A DNA stretch of 50,641 bases from Bacteroidota bacterium (GCA_013286985.1 JABDEQ010000007.1:1-50641); one strand, 5' to 3'. Shown: positions 25,417 through 34,722, counted from the stretch's first letter. Program-made: numbers and translations. The notes: a model not told the origin generated them from the sequence alone.

Positions 25417-26054
25417 GGAAATATGCCGCCGAACTGATCGGCACCTTTATACTTGTCTTTTGCGGTACCGGTGCCATGGTAATTGATCAGCAAACAAATG
25501 GTGCAGTAAGCCATATGGGAGTTGCGCTTACCTGGGGGCTTGTTGTTATGAGTTTAATCTACAGTTTGGGCGATGTATCTGGATGTCATATCAATCCGGC
25601 AGTAAGCATCGCATTTACCGTGGCCGGGCGCTTTAAAGCACGGCTGTTGCCGGGTTATATCATCAGCCAGTTAGCCGGGGCCTTACTGGCCAGCTTTACA
25701 CTTAAATTACTTTTCCCGGCATCGCCCTTATTAGGAGCAACGCTGCCTGCGGGTTCAGCAATGCAATCCTTCATACTTGAATTGCTGTTGACATTCTTTT
25801 TAATGCTGGTTATTATGAACGTGGCACATGGCAGCAAAGAGCAGGGACAGTTCGCGGGCATCGCTATCGGTGCGGTGGTGGGGCTGGAAGCAATGTTTGC
25901 CGGCCCTATTTGCGGAGCATCTATGAACCCGGCTCGCTCCATAGCACCTGCAATTGTTTCGGGCCATTTGGGGCATCTTTGGTTATATCTGGCTGCACCA
26001 GTCTTGGGAGCTTTATTGGCTATACCGATCTGGAAATATCTAACAACTAAATAA
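25413..26054 (+). CDS. aqpS: MIP-family aquaporin/aquaglyceroporin of the ars operon
   Basis: A 213-residue channel with six predicted transmembrane helices and both half-helix NPA motifs: HINPAVS (61-63) and SMNPARS (172-174, with the selectivity Arg at 175). In some bacteria an aquaglyceroporin (AqpS) replaces the efflux pump of arsenic operons: ArsC makes arsenite inside and the channel lets As(OH)3 leave down its gradient. The coupling to arsC and the lack of ArsB or Acr3 here fit that model. It ends only 10 bases from the convergent sigma gene, with no terminator between. Confidence 0.88.
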   Translation: MRKYAAELIGTFILVFCGTGAMVIDQQTNGAVSHMGVALTWGLVVMSLIYSLGDVSGCHINPAVSIAFTVAGRFKARLLPGYIISQLAGALLASFTLKLLFPASPLLGATLPAGSAMQSFILELLLTFFLMLVIMNVAHGSKEQGQFAGIAIGAVVGLEAMFAGPICGASMNPARSIAPAIVSGHLGHLWLYLAAPVLGALLAIPIWKYLTTK

Positions 26055-26064
26055 TTTGATGTTA

Positions 26065-26646
26065 TTATCTAAACAGAACGATAATCAACACCATAAGATA
26101 ATGTTCAAGCCCAACCCGTAGTTTTTTCAGCGCTTTGGTGAGATGATTTTCTACGGTTTTTTCGGAGATGCCCAGGTGAAGGGCTATTTCTTTATTGGTT
26201 TTATGCTCGTTGCGGCTCAGTTGGTACACCGAACGGCATTTATCGGGCAGCTGATTTATTTCGGCCTCAATGGTATAGGTCAAATCCTTCAGCATTATTA
26301 AATCTTCGGTCGAATTATCGGTTTCAGAGTGTATCACCTTAAAATTTTCCCGGTATTTTTCTCTGATCTGCTCTTTGCGGTATTGATCTATAACCTGGTT
26401 AACTACAGCTAAGTGCAGGTACCCGCCAATGGTAGTAGTAATTTGAAGCGAATGTCTCTTAAGCCAAAAGTTTGCAAATATTTCCTGCGTTATTTCTTCC
26501 GCCAGCTCTTTGCTCTTTAAACGTTTATAAGCCTCACCATACATTTTTTTCCAATAACGGGTGTATATCTCCTTAAATGCACTAAGCTTATCCTGCTTTA
26601 GCAGTAAAAGAATTTCGTTGTCAGAAAGCTCAGTAAAATCACCCAT
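26065..26646 (-). CDS. ECF-type RNA polymerase sigma factor (FecI-like)
   Basis: A 193-residue sigma factor. Region 2 includes DKLSAFKEIYTRYWKKMYGEAYKRLKSKELAEEITQEIFANFW and region 4 includes KTNKEIALHLGISEKTVENHLTKALKKLR. Sequence type and length match the sigma factors that pair with FecR and SusC in Bacteroidota. The other sigma gene in this window sits directly before its FecR. This one is followed by a 4.6-kb plus-strand block and only then by a FecR without a sigma neighbour (20339-21370). They are probably partners. A 10-bp inverted repeat lies just upstream. Confidence 0.93.
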   Translation of the reverse strand: MGDFTELSDNEILLLLKQDKLSAFKEIYTRYWKKMYGEAYKRLKSKELAEEITQEIFANFWLKRHSLQITTTIGGYLHLAVVNQVIDQYRKEQIREKYRENFKVIHSETDNSTEDLIMLKDLTYTIEAEINQLPDKCRSVYQLSRNEHKTNKEIALHLGISEKTVENHLTKALKKLRVGLEHYLMVLIIVLFR

Positions 26647-26662
26647 TAGTTATCAAAAGATG

Positions 26663-26688
26663 TTAATGTGATATGAACATCACATTAA
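26663..26688 (-). promoter_or_regulatory. 10-bp inverted repeat upstream of the ECF sigma gene
   Basis: TTAATGTGAT (26663-26672) and ATCACATTAA (26679-26688) are perfect inverted copies with a 6-base spacer, 17 bases before the sigma start. It contains TGTGA and TCACA half-sites 8 apart. It could be an operator or an RNA hairpin that limits translation. Confidence 0.5.
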
Positions 26689-27088
26689 AGCACCCGCAAA
26701 ACTCAAAAAAAATCAGTTAATAATCAAGTGCTTCTTAGCCAGCCCTAACCTAATTCTATTATTAGTACCATTTTTTAATAAGGCATTTTTTTGCAAATAG
26801 ATATTAAATGAGCTCTCACCCATAGATGTATCCGGGGCTTTTTATAACAGGATTTACTTTAAATTAATAGTATAAATATAACACTCACTGTTAGTTACAA
26901 TGCAGTTTTTTGCTTTTATAATTACCAATTTAATTCTGATTTATAGGCAGATATACAACCACAAGTTGTTGTTATTTTTTTGAATGATGCTTTTTCCTGG
27001 TCCCGGCTGCACCGTTAAACTTTGTAAAATGACTTTAATATTAAAGAGTATTTTCTTTGTTACAATAAAACATCCACCACCGGGTATT

Positions 27089-27121
27089 AAAAAAGCCGCC
27101 TCATGATATACATGAAACGGC
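27089..27121 (-). terminator. terminator of the second SusC-SusD operon
   Basis: An 11-bp stem (27095-27105 with 27111-27121) with two G-U pairs in RNA and a 5-base loop. Six T follow on the minus strand. It lies 28 bases after the SusD stop. Confidence 0.85.
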
Positions 27122-27148
27122 CTTCTCAGGTATTAAAACTAAACTAAA

Positions 27149-28726
27149 CTATTGGGCATCCCACCAAACACGACCGCTTAATACGTCCCCGCCGGGAACA
27201 GCATTATGAGCAGCAGTATAGTTTGTTGGGTTGTTAGCAGCTTCAACCAATGGATAAGGGAAACGGCGCGGAATAGTGCCGTTTGTAGCATTACCAGGGT
27301 ATACAACAGGAGTTAGGGTTGGATAATTTGTCCTTCTCCAGTTGCTCCATGATTCGTAAAAATCCATCATAGTATTGGTAAGCACCCAATATTGGGTATT
27401 AATCATATTTAAACCTGTTTCGCCTGCAACGTAAGGATTAGCAGCTACATAAGCAGCAGCGGCCGATTGTGAAACAGTAGCACCCGGGTCATACTCCGAC
27501 AGATAGGTAATAGCAGCTTCAACACCATTAGCATAGTGGGTTGAGGCGCTACCGCCAATGCCAAAACGCTCGGCAGCATCAGCCCATAGAAGTTCCGATT
27601 CGCCGTAGGTAAATATAAACGTAGGTGAACCCATTTGAACCAGGTAAGTGCTTGGCGATGAGTAATCGCCAAGGGTAGTAAAACCAGGGGCCGATCCTAA
27701 TGTTAAACCCGGAGTACCACTAAGGTCATAACCATTTGGCTGTCCTTTTTGGTCGGCCGGAGTTGCATCGCCACCGGCAACACCAATAGTACCATTAGTA
27801 ACCGAAATTACTGCTAAACGTGGATCATTGGTTGATTTTAACTCATTTATAAAGGTTTGTGACCATTTTACATAAGTATTTTCCGGACCACCCTGTAATA
27901 CCTGGCTAACACGGTTAACCGTTGGACGGCCACCTGTCGGGTCATGCAATAGGAAAGCATCGTCAGAATTGGCCGACATTGTTTTGCCAACAAGGGTTGT
28001 TACAACTGATTTTGCAGTTGCAGGGTCAACTTTGCTTAAACGCATAGCTACGCGCAACAATAAGCTGTTGCCAAAACGTTGCCATTTGCCAATATCACCG
28101 TGATAAATTGCATCACCTGTAGGTACATCGCCACTTGGGTTCAATTTTGAAGTTGCATCCTGCAGCTCAGAAATTAAATTAGTGTAAATATCCTTCTGCT
28201 TATCATATACCGGAAATAATATTTTTCCGTAATAACCCTCACCTGCTTGTGAGTAAGGCACATCGCCATACAAATCGGTGATACGTTCAAATATTAACAC
28301 TTTCATAATTCTGCCGATCTGGTGCAGGTTATTGTATTTTGCTACGCCGTCCGTAGTGGTAACCATGTCAACAATTGGTTTTACCTGCTCAGAATAAGCA
28401 CCGTCGGCGCCGTTATCACTTTGCCAGTAAGCAGCGGTATACTCCGGATTAGCCAGGTATTTATCACCTGCCCAATAACCAATGGAAGTAGCGAAACCCT
28501 GAATCATATCAGAACAGTAAATTAAATCGGCACGCCAGGTATCATAACTAAAATCCTGACTTCCGGTGTAATCCAATTGAGCCGTGGTTAACAAGTAATT
28601 CGGATCAAAATTGGTTGCACTAAATGCGGTTGGATCAGTATTTAATTTATCAAAATTTTTGGTACAGCTTGAAGCCAGGAATAAACCCATAGTTAGCAAG
28701 CCGCTATATATCAATTTCTTTTTCAT
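27149..28726 (-). CDS. SusD-family (SusD-like_2) outer-membrane lipoprotein
   Basis: A 525-residue protein with a lipoprotein signal ending at ASSC (Cys21). The TKNFDKLNTDPTAFSATNFDPNYLL start, YSQAGEGYYGKILFPVYDKQKDIY and the C-terminal NWRRTNYPTL...RRFPYPLVEAANNPTNY segments are typical of the SusD-like_2 branch. It lies 21 bases after its SusC gene and should bind the transported substrate at the cell surface. This branch differs from the SusD at 15080-16600, so the two systems likely handle different substrates. Confidence 0.93.
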   Translation of the reverse strand: MKKKLIYSGLLTMGLFLASSCTKNFDKLNTDPTAFSATNFDPNYLLTTAQLDYTGSQDFSYDTWRADLIYCSDMIQGFATSIGYWAGDKYLANPEYTAAYWQSDNGADGAYSEQVKPIVDMVTTTDGVAKYNNLHQIGRIMKVLIFERITDLYGDVPYSQAGEGYYGKILFPVYDKQKDIYTNLISELQDATSKLNPSGDVPTGDAIYHGDIGKWQRFGNSLLLRVAMRLSKVDPATAKSVVTTLVGKTMSANSDDAFLLHDPTGGRPTVNRVSQVLQGGPENTYVKWSQTFINELKSTNDPRLAVISVTNGTIGVAGGDATPADQKGQPNGYDLSGTPGLTLGSAPGFTTLGDYSSPSTYLVQMGSPTFIFTYGESELLWADAAERFGIGGSASTHYANGVEAAITYLSEYDPGATVSQSAAAAYVAANPYVAGETGLNMINTQYWVLTNTMMDFYESWSNWRRTNYPTLTPVVYPGNATNGTIPRRFPYPLVEAANNPTNYTAAHNAVPGGDVLSGRVWWDAQ

Positions 28727-28747
28727 TTTAATTAAAATTAATTGTTA

Positions 28748-31700
28748 TTAAAATTTAACATTAAGGTTTATTCCGTAGGTTCTGGTAGGTAACTGGTCAC
28801 CTAATTCTAAACCTTGCGATGTTGCTCCGTAGCTTGCTTCAGGATCAATGTCAGTTGTTTTCTTCATGATGTAAAATAAATTACGACCAACCAAACTAAC
28901 ATTTATGCCCTGAATGGCATTGTGGAACATTGAAGCAGGGAAATTATAACCCAATGTTATTTGACGGAACTTGATAAAGCTTCCATTTTGAACAAATAAG
29001 CCTGAAACATTATTACCTAAATTGGTGTAGTAGTTTTCGGCTGAAGTAACATTACCCGGCCCGAATCCGGTTGTACGGCCAGGTAAGGTAGCTTTTGATA
29101 AACCATCTTCGTAAGCATAGTATTCAGTTCCGGCAAATACTTTACCGCCTAATTTACTATCTATCAGGAACGATAGATTAACATGACCGAAGTTGAATTG
29201 GTTATTAAAACCACCACTCCATTTGCCATAGGCTGATCCATAATTTTTCAATGCGCCCTGTACCGGGATACCTGTAGCCGGGTCAACAACTACTTTACCA
29301 TTCGAATCATATTTATAATCAAATGCTTCAACCTGGTCAGCAGCTTTGCCAACAACATCCGCTAAGAAGCCATTTCCTGTACGTGAAGTAGCAACCGGCA
29401 ATGATGATTGACCTGCAGCTAACGCTAAAACAGTATTGGTATTTTCAGCAAAATTTAATGAAGTTGTCCAGGTGAATTTTGAGGTTTTAACAGGTACTCC
29501 TGTAATTAAAACTTCCACACCTTCGTTTCTGATTTTACCAATGTTTAACACAGCACCCTGGTATCCTGAAGTAATTGAGGCAGGAGCAGGCACAATTTCA
29601 TTTTTTGAAAGCTTGTTATACCAGGTAACATCAAAGCTTAAGCGATTGTTAAGGGTATGTAATTCTGTACCAATTTCAAGCTCCGAAGCATCTGATGGTT
29701 TAAGCTGATCGTTTGGTGTTGAAGTATTGGTGATAGTACCCAATGGCATTCCATTTAACTGCACCGGCGATAAACCATAATTTAAAAGTGTTTGGTATGG
29801 CGATGTAGCAGCACCAACGTTTGCCCAACCAGCTCTTAATTTACCAAAATCAAGCCATGTTGGCTTCCAAAGTTCAGTAAATACAAATGATCCGCTTACT
29901 GACGGGTAAATGATATTTAATTTATTATTAGGCGACGCAGAAGACGCTAAAGTTGAGAACCAATCAGAACGTGCGGTACCATCTAAGTATAAAAATGATT
30001 TATAAGATAGATCTAAAGTTCCGTATAAAGAGTTTACGTCAAATTTATCATCAGCATAAGCTATTGATTTTGAAACAGTGTTTCCGATAGTATAAACGTA
30101 AGGGATTACAAAACCAACGCCCGATTCTGTAGTTGATTCGATAGCGCTTTTTCTAAGGTTACCGCCAACATTAGGAGTAATAGTGAAATCGTGATTTACT
30201 TTGAAAGGTTTGCCAATCAGGAAATCGGTATTTAATTCTGAAACGTTATCATAAGTTTCACCCAAATTCTGGAAAGCCTGAGCATAATATGCAGTTCCTG
30301 TAGGAACGATGTTGGTATATCGCTCGGTGTAATAATCTTCACCTATACGTACTTGTGCAAATAAGCCATCATCAAAAGTATAACGTGCACTTGCCGATCC
30401 GATAATACGGTTACGGCTGCTATTGTTTACAAAGTTATATGCTGCAAACCATGGGTTGGTAGCATAGTTGTTATTGGTAAACTGTAATTCGTTACCGGCA
30501 GCGTTAGTACCTTTGGTTTGCGGACTAAGCGAATTTACATTTACGCTGGTTGGTAAAAATGTAACCTGGTAGCTGGAGTTACCCGGACCATCGCCTAAAA
30601 TTGGTCTGTTTTGAGCATCATCGCTAATGTAATTAACGTGTGCATCAATTGTTAATCTTTTAATCGGGCTAAAGTTTCCTGAAAAATTAAAGTTCCTTCT
30701 GTCATAACCTGAATTAGGTGTTGGCGCTTCGTTGTGCAAGTCGCTTGCCGAAAAACGGATTGATGCCAGATCGTACGCTTTACTGAAAGACAAAGTATTG
30801 GTAAAGGTACTTCCGGTACGATAAAATTCGCTAAAGTTATCTTTCTGTGCAGTGTATGGACGCGATACGCCATCAAACTGAACTACTGATGAACCGTCAA
30901 GTGGTGCACCCCAGCTATCGCTGCCAGAATTGAACGCTGATGTTGCATCAGCTGGCTTTAAGCCCTGTGCGCCATTACCATATTGATACTGGAAATCGGT
31001 AGGGTTAATTACACTTTCAAAAACGTAGTTTGAACTGTACTCAACAGTACCTTTGGTGCTACCTGTTTTGGTTGTTATTAAAATAACGCCATATTTTGCC
31101 CGTGACCCATAAAGAGCGGCAGCGGCGGCACCTTTAAGTACAGAAATTGTAGCAATGTCCTCGGGGTTCAGGTTGCCGATACCATCGCCCTGATCAGGAG
31201 AGTTTGAATATTGGCCGCCACTATTCATTGATAAACCAGCTATTTCAGTGTTATCAATGTTGTTCATAGGCACACCATCAATTACATATAATGGTTGCGT
31301 AGAGCCACTCAAGCTGGCAGCACCACGTATATTGATATTTACAGATGAAGCAGGTCCGCCCGATACTGTAGATACATTTAAACCTGCCACCTGACCTTCT
31401 AACTGGTTGGCAAAGTTTACTTCTTTTGCGGTATTCAGTTCATCTCCTTTTATTTCGGTAACTGAATAACCAACTGCTTTACGTTCTTTTTTAACACCAA
31501 GGGCGGTAACTACTACTTCGCTTAACTGCTTTGAGTCTTCCTCCATTTGTACAGTTATGCTGGTACCGGTAACGGTTACTTCCTTTTTCAAATAGCCCAG
31601 ATAGGTTAATACCAGCACATCGCCAATATTGGCGTCGATGTTGAATTTTCCGTTAATATCTGTCTGAACGCCTTTTGTAGAGCCTTTTACCACTACACTC

Positions 31701-32155
31701 ACGCCAATTATAGCCTGGCCGGTAGCATCGCGTACAAAACCTGTTATTGGAATAGCATTGGCATTGCTGCTGCCATCAGTGGCCGAAAGTTTAGGAATAT
31801 CCTGTACATTGGCTGCAACACCTATATAGTTGCCAACCATTTTGTATTTAAGATGAGTAGTATTCTGCAATTCAGCAATCACATCAGCGAGTGATTTATC
31901 TGTTAAATGCAGTGTAATAACCGGCAATTGTTTTATAACCTGTTCATCATAAACAAAGGTTACGTTTGCCTGTTTTTCGATGTTTTTAAATACCTGTTTT
32001 ACACTGGCTTTAACAACATTTACATTTACTTCCTGGGCCCGGGTTCCGGTCGCCATCAGGAGCGATGTACAACTTATTTGTATGCCGATAATTATTGTAG
32101 AAATGCGCATGCATTTTTTGAGTATGGGCAATACTTTGCCGTAAAAATTTATCAT
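28748..32155 (-). CDS. SusC/RagA-family TonB-dependent receptor with STN domain (second)
   Basis: A 1135-residue receptor. It has an N-terminal signal region, an STN domain (about 45-115: VKQVFKNIEKQANVTFVYDEQVI), a carboxypeptidase-regulatory-like domain (ITGFVRDATGQAIIGVSVV), the signature SEVVVTALGVKKERK, and a plug with PLYVIDGVPMNNID and DIATISVLKGAAAAALYGSRAKYGVILITTK. The barrel ends RTYGINLNVKF. The STN domain and the upstream FecR and sigma genes indicate trans-envelope signalling as well as uptake. No degradative enzyme lies in the cluster to suggest a substrate. Confidence 0.95.
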   Translation of the reverse strand: MINFYGKVLPILKKCMRISTIIIGIQISCTSLLMATGTRAQEVNVNVVKASVKQVFKNIEKQANVTFVYDEQVIKQLPVITLHLTDKSLADVIAELQNTTHLKYKMVGNYIGVAANVQDIPKLSATDGSSNANAIPITGFVRDATGQAIIGVSVVVKGSTKGVQTDINGKFNIDANIGDVLVLTYLGYLKKEVTVTGTSITVQMEEDSKQLSEVVVTALGVKKERKAVGYSVTEIKGDELNTAKEVNFANQLEGQVAGLNVSTVSGGPASSVNINIRGAASLSGSTQPLYVIDGVPMNNIDNTEIAGLSMNSGGQYSNSPDQGDGIGNLNPEDIATISVLKGAAAAALYGSRAKYGVILITTKTGSTKGTVEYSSNYVFESVINPTDFQYQYGNGAQGLKPADATSAFNSGSDSWGAPLDGSSVVQFDGVSRPYTAQKDNFSEFYRTGSTFTNTLSFSKAYDLASIRFSASDLHNEAPTPNSGYDRRNFNFSGNFSPIKRLTIDAHVNYISDDAQNRPILGDGPGNSSYQVTFLPTSVNVNSLSPQTKGTNAAGNELQFTNNNYATNPWFAAYNFVNNSSRNRIIGSASARYTFDDGLFAQVRIGEDYYTERYTNIVPTGTAYYAQAFQNLGETYDNVSELNTDFLIGKPFKVNHDFTITPNVGGNLRKSAIESTTESGVGFVIPYVYTIGNTVSKSIAYADDKFDVNSLYGTLDLSYKSFLYLDGTARSDWFSTLASSASPNNKLNIIYPSVSGSFVFTELWKPTWLDFGKLRAGWANVGAATSPYQTLLNYGLSPVQLNGMPLGTITNTSTPNDQLKPSDASELEIGTELHTLNNRLSFDVTWYNKLSKNEIVPAPASITSGYQGAVLNIGKIRNEGVEVLITGVPVKTSKFTWTTSLNFAENTNTVLALAAGQSSLPVATSRTGNGFLADVVGKAADQVEAFDYKYDSNGKVVVDPATGIPVQGALKNYGSAYGKWSGGFNNQFNFGHVNLSFLIDSKLGGKVFAGTEYYAYEDGLSKATLPGRTTGFGPGNVTSAENYYTNLGNNVSGLFVQNGSFIKFRQITLGYNFPASMFHNAIQGINVSLVGRNLFYIMKKTTDIDPEASYGATSQGLELGDQLPTRTYGINLNVKF

Positions 32156-32239
32156 ATTTGTAAGGGTTTAATATTCAAGTTAAACTAACAGCCTGGCGTA
32201 TATGGGTCTCAAGCATATATACACAGGCCAAATCTCATT

Positions 32240-32271
32240 GCCGGGGACATTTGCCGTGTCTCCGGCTTTTT
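32240..32271 (+). terminator. plus-oriented terminator-like hairpin in the second SusC leader
   Basis: A 10-bp stem with one G-U pair (32240-32249 with 32257-32266), a 7-base loop and five T on the plus strand. It starts 85 bases from the SusC start, matching the position, loop size and orientation of the hairpin at 20214-20249. No plus-strand protein gene precedes it. Confidence 0.6.
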
Positions 32272-32300
32272 CCTTTCTTAGCTGCTAAGTAGGGTGTATG

Positions 32301-33305
32301 TTATTTAATCACTACTGTACTGTCATTGGCTATTTGATAATTAAAATGTTTGGTGAAACTTAAAATTTCCATAATGGTATCCAATCGTTGATTACTCAGG
32401 GTTATGGATATTCGTTCGTCAAGCAACTTTCTGTCAGCTACCTGTATATGTGTGTTATATTGTTTTTCTATCGCCTTAAATACATTATCCAGGTTTTCCT
32501 GGTCAAAAACCAATGGGCTTTTACACCATAAATTAATCACCGGATCTGGTGTGGTGCCTTTTACAAACTGGTTGGCCATTTTGTTTAAAACAATTTCTTG
32601 TTTTGGCAGCAGCATTACCGCAGGCTCATTAGCATGGCCGGGCCGGGTAACACCTACTTTACCGGTAATAACATTTACTTTGGTCATCCCCTCCTTTGCG
32701 TATGCCCGTACATCAAACGATGTACCCAGTACGGTAATATTCAACGTTCTGGTTCGTACTACAAACGGATGATTGTCTTCGTGCTTTACGTCAAAAAATG
32801 CGCGGCCTTCTATTAATTCTACTTCGCGCAGCTTTCCTTTAAAGTTTTTAGGATATTTAAATGTGGTATGTGCATTCAGCCAAACTGATGAGCCATCGGC
32901 CAAAGTTATTCTGGTTATTTTTTGAGTGGTTAAATTTATCAGCTCTGCATCGTTGTTTTCGGTTTTACCGCTCAGATTGTTATAAAGTATAATTCCGCCA
33001 AAAATAAAAACTATGGCTGCGGCAGCCGCAGCGCTCCATTTAAGCATACGCACTACCGTGCCTTTTTGCGGGCCGGTTGCTTTACCGTTTTTATGCTGAT
33101 GACGCATTATTTCGGAATGAAGATTTTCATATATCCTCATTTTCACATCAGTTTCAGATTCATCGGCAGAAACAACTTCAAACTGATCACCATCATGAAC
33201 AGCATCATACCACTGATCCAGCAAAGCCTTTTCCTGCGGTGTTGCTGTGCCTGTCAGGTACTTTTTTGCCAATTGTTTCAACTCATTCCTGTCAATAGGA
33301 GCCAT
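32301..33305 (-). CDS. FecR-family anti-sigma factor (second)
   Basis: A 334-residue protein. It has an N-terminal anti-sigma region, one transmembrane helix (about 90-111: WSAAAAAAIVFIFGGIILY) and a periplasmic FecR domain (ITLADGSSVWLNAHTTFKYPKNF, LIEGRAFFDVKHEDNHPFVV, VLGTSFDVRAY). The C-terminal DUF4974-type domain reads ITLSNQRLDTIMEIL. It sits between its ECF sigma gene (160 bases upstream) and its SusC (146 bases downstream), the standard order for this regulatory cascade. Confidence 0.94.
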   Translation of the reverse strand: MAPIDRNELKQLAKKYLTGTATPQEKALLDQWYDAVHDGDQFEVVSADESETDVKMRIYENLHSEIMRHQHKNGKATGPQKGTVVRMLKWSAAAAAAIVFIFGGIILYNNLSGKTENNDAELINLTTQKITRITLADGSSVWLNAHTTFKYPKNFKGKLREVELIEGRAFFDVKHEDNHPFVVRTRTLNITVLGTSFDVRAYAKEGMTKVNVITGKVGVTRPGHANEPAVMLLPKQEIVLNKMANQFVKGTTPDPVINLWCKSPLVFDQENLDNVFKAIEKQYNTHIQVADRKLLDERISITLSNQRLDTIMEILSFTKHFNYQIANDSTVVIK

Positions 33306-33464
33306 TTTATTCGCATTTTTATATATAGAGTATATTCAATGGCAAATACCCTTGCTTTTTTCTAAAACTTTTTAAAAAAATTTTAAAAGTATGTGTAAAA
33401 ACAACACTAAGTAGCACAAAAAACAGGTAAAAATGGGCGAAAAGGCAGAAAAAAAGACTAATTC

Positions 33465-34052
33465 TTAATTAAAAAGGTCGATAAATATCAAAAACAGCAA
33501 AAAATCACTCATAGATGCCCCCAAACTGCCTCGTATAGTACGTAAAGCCTTTGTTAAATGCCCCTCTGCTGTTTTTTGTGAGATGTTCAATTGTTCCGCT
33601 ACATCGGCAAGCGACATATCCTGCAACTTGTTATATTGAAAAACGAGACGGCATTTTTCGGGTAGTTTATTTGAAAGATTCAGAATTATTTCCAGCAGTA
33701 TCTTGTTGTCAACATCAATCTCAGCTATATCGCCTGCACTTAAAACGCCTAATGCATTTTCGTTTTCTTTGAGCTGCTTTTCTTTAGCACAATGACGGTA
33801 TACCGAATAGCGCGTCATGGCGGCAAGGTACTGGGTTAATGATTGTATCACCAACGATTCCCTTTTTTTCCACAACACAAGAAACACCTCCTGAACAATT
33901 TCCTCGGCGCTGTCGGTATCCTTCAGCAGCTTATAAGCTATATAGTATAGTTTATTCCAGTAACGATTGTAAATTTCGGTGAATGCTGGTTCGTTCCCAT
34001 CTCTGAGCAGATCGGTTAAGGCCTTATCATCAAGTATTTGAATAGCGCTCAT
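33465..34052 (-). CDS. ECF-type RNA polymerase sigma factor (second)
   Basis: A 195-residue sigma factor. Region 2 includes EPAFTEIYNRYWNKLYYIAYKLLKDTDSAEEIVQEVFLVLW and region 4 includes DMSLADVAEQLNISQKTAEGHLTKALRTIRG. It heads the sigma-FecR-SusC-SusD series on the minus strand and should turn on that SusCD operon when the receptor is occupied. It is clearly related to the sigma at 26065-26646, but the two are not near-identical, so they probably have separate targets. Confidence 0.95.
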   Translation of the reverse strand: MSAIQILDDKALTDLLRDGNEPAFTEIYNRYWNKLYYIAYKLLKDTDSAEEIVQEVFLVLWKKRESLVIQSLTQYLAAMTRYSVYRHCAKEKQLKENENALGVLSAGDIAEIDVDNKILLEIILNLSNKLPEKCRLVFQYNKLQDMSLADVAEQLNISQKTAEGHLTKALRTIRGSLGASMSDFLLFLIFIDLFN

Positions 34053-34440
34053 TAGGGGTTTGCTGAGAACGAAAATAATATAAATTTAATAAAAAAGTAA
34101 TATTTGTATTAAAAATTACAACGCTAAGTTGCATATTTTTTAGCAAAATTCACAGCAGAAATATAATTGGAAAAATTATTTTTTACCAAATAAAATTTGG
34201 CACGGCACATCATTGATTTTTTTATTCATCAGCCGTATCACATTTTACCCAAATTTACCAAACTACATTCCTCAAAACAGCATCAGAATCCACATATTAA
34301 ACTAATATTAAATAAATATAACCTAATACGACATTACTTTCTCCCAATTTACCTGTCCGGCATTTTTTTTGATATGTTAAAAGTATCTACAAAAAAACCG
34401 CAATCGTTTCAATTTCGTTAATAATGCTAAAGGGTTTGAT
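34053..34440. other. 388-base AT-rich intergenic region between divergent genes
   Basis: It must carry the promoters of the ECF sigma gene (minus) and the XRE gene (plus). It is very AT-rich with T and A runs. I see no consensus promoter, strong hairpin or coding gene. Confidence 0.5.
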
Positions 34441-34722
34441 ATGTTTAGTACAGCACAAAAATCGATGAGCGATATAAAAACTCAGGAAATAATTGGTAAC
34501 ATCAGAAAAATAAGGGAGTTTAGGAATTATACGCAGGATTACCTGGCCGCCAAACTTAATATTTCGCAAAATGCTTACAGTAAAATTGAGTTGGGTTACA
34601 GCAGTATTACATTAACCAGGCTAATTCATATTGCCCAAATTCTGGAAATTTCACTTGTTGAACTGATTAATTTTAGCGGAGAGGATGTTAGTTTTATAAA
34701 ACTAACCGAAAAAGCTTCGTGA
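34441..34722 (+). CDS. small XRE-family helix-turn-helix regulator
   Basis: A 93-residue protein consisting mainly of one Cro/CI-type helix-turn-helix (EIIGNIRKIREFRNYTQDYLAAKLNISQNAYSKIELGYSSITLTRLIHIAQIL, about 16-69). A second ATG at 34465 is a possible start. Such single-domain proteins often regulate their own gene and a neighbour, but the nearest gene is convergent and ends 5 bases away. No target can be named. A second small XRE protein lies at 49240-49461. Confidence 0.85.
   Translation: MFSTAQKSMSDIKTQEIIGNIRKIREFRNYTQDYLAAKLNISQNAYSKIELGYSSITLTRLIHIAQILEISLVELINFSGEDVSFIKLTEKAS

Larger units (their letters stand above)
26647..27148. other. 502-base intergenic region between sigma gene and second SusD
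   Basis: It holds the inverted repeat at 26663-26688 near the sigma start and the SusD terminator at 27089-27121. The rest is AT-rich with no supportable gene. The sigma-factor promoter should lie here. Confidence 0.55.

Noticed and set aside
26663..26688. Canonical CRP-binding site
   Set aside because: The half-sites are 8 bases apart instead of 6, so only a CRP-like palindrome is claimed.
15080..32155. Two SusCD systems called as polysaccharide-utilisation loci
   Set aside because: No glycoside hydrolase, lyase or esterase lies in either cluster, so a glycan substrate cannot be claimed.
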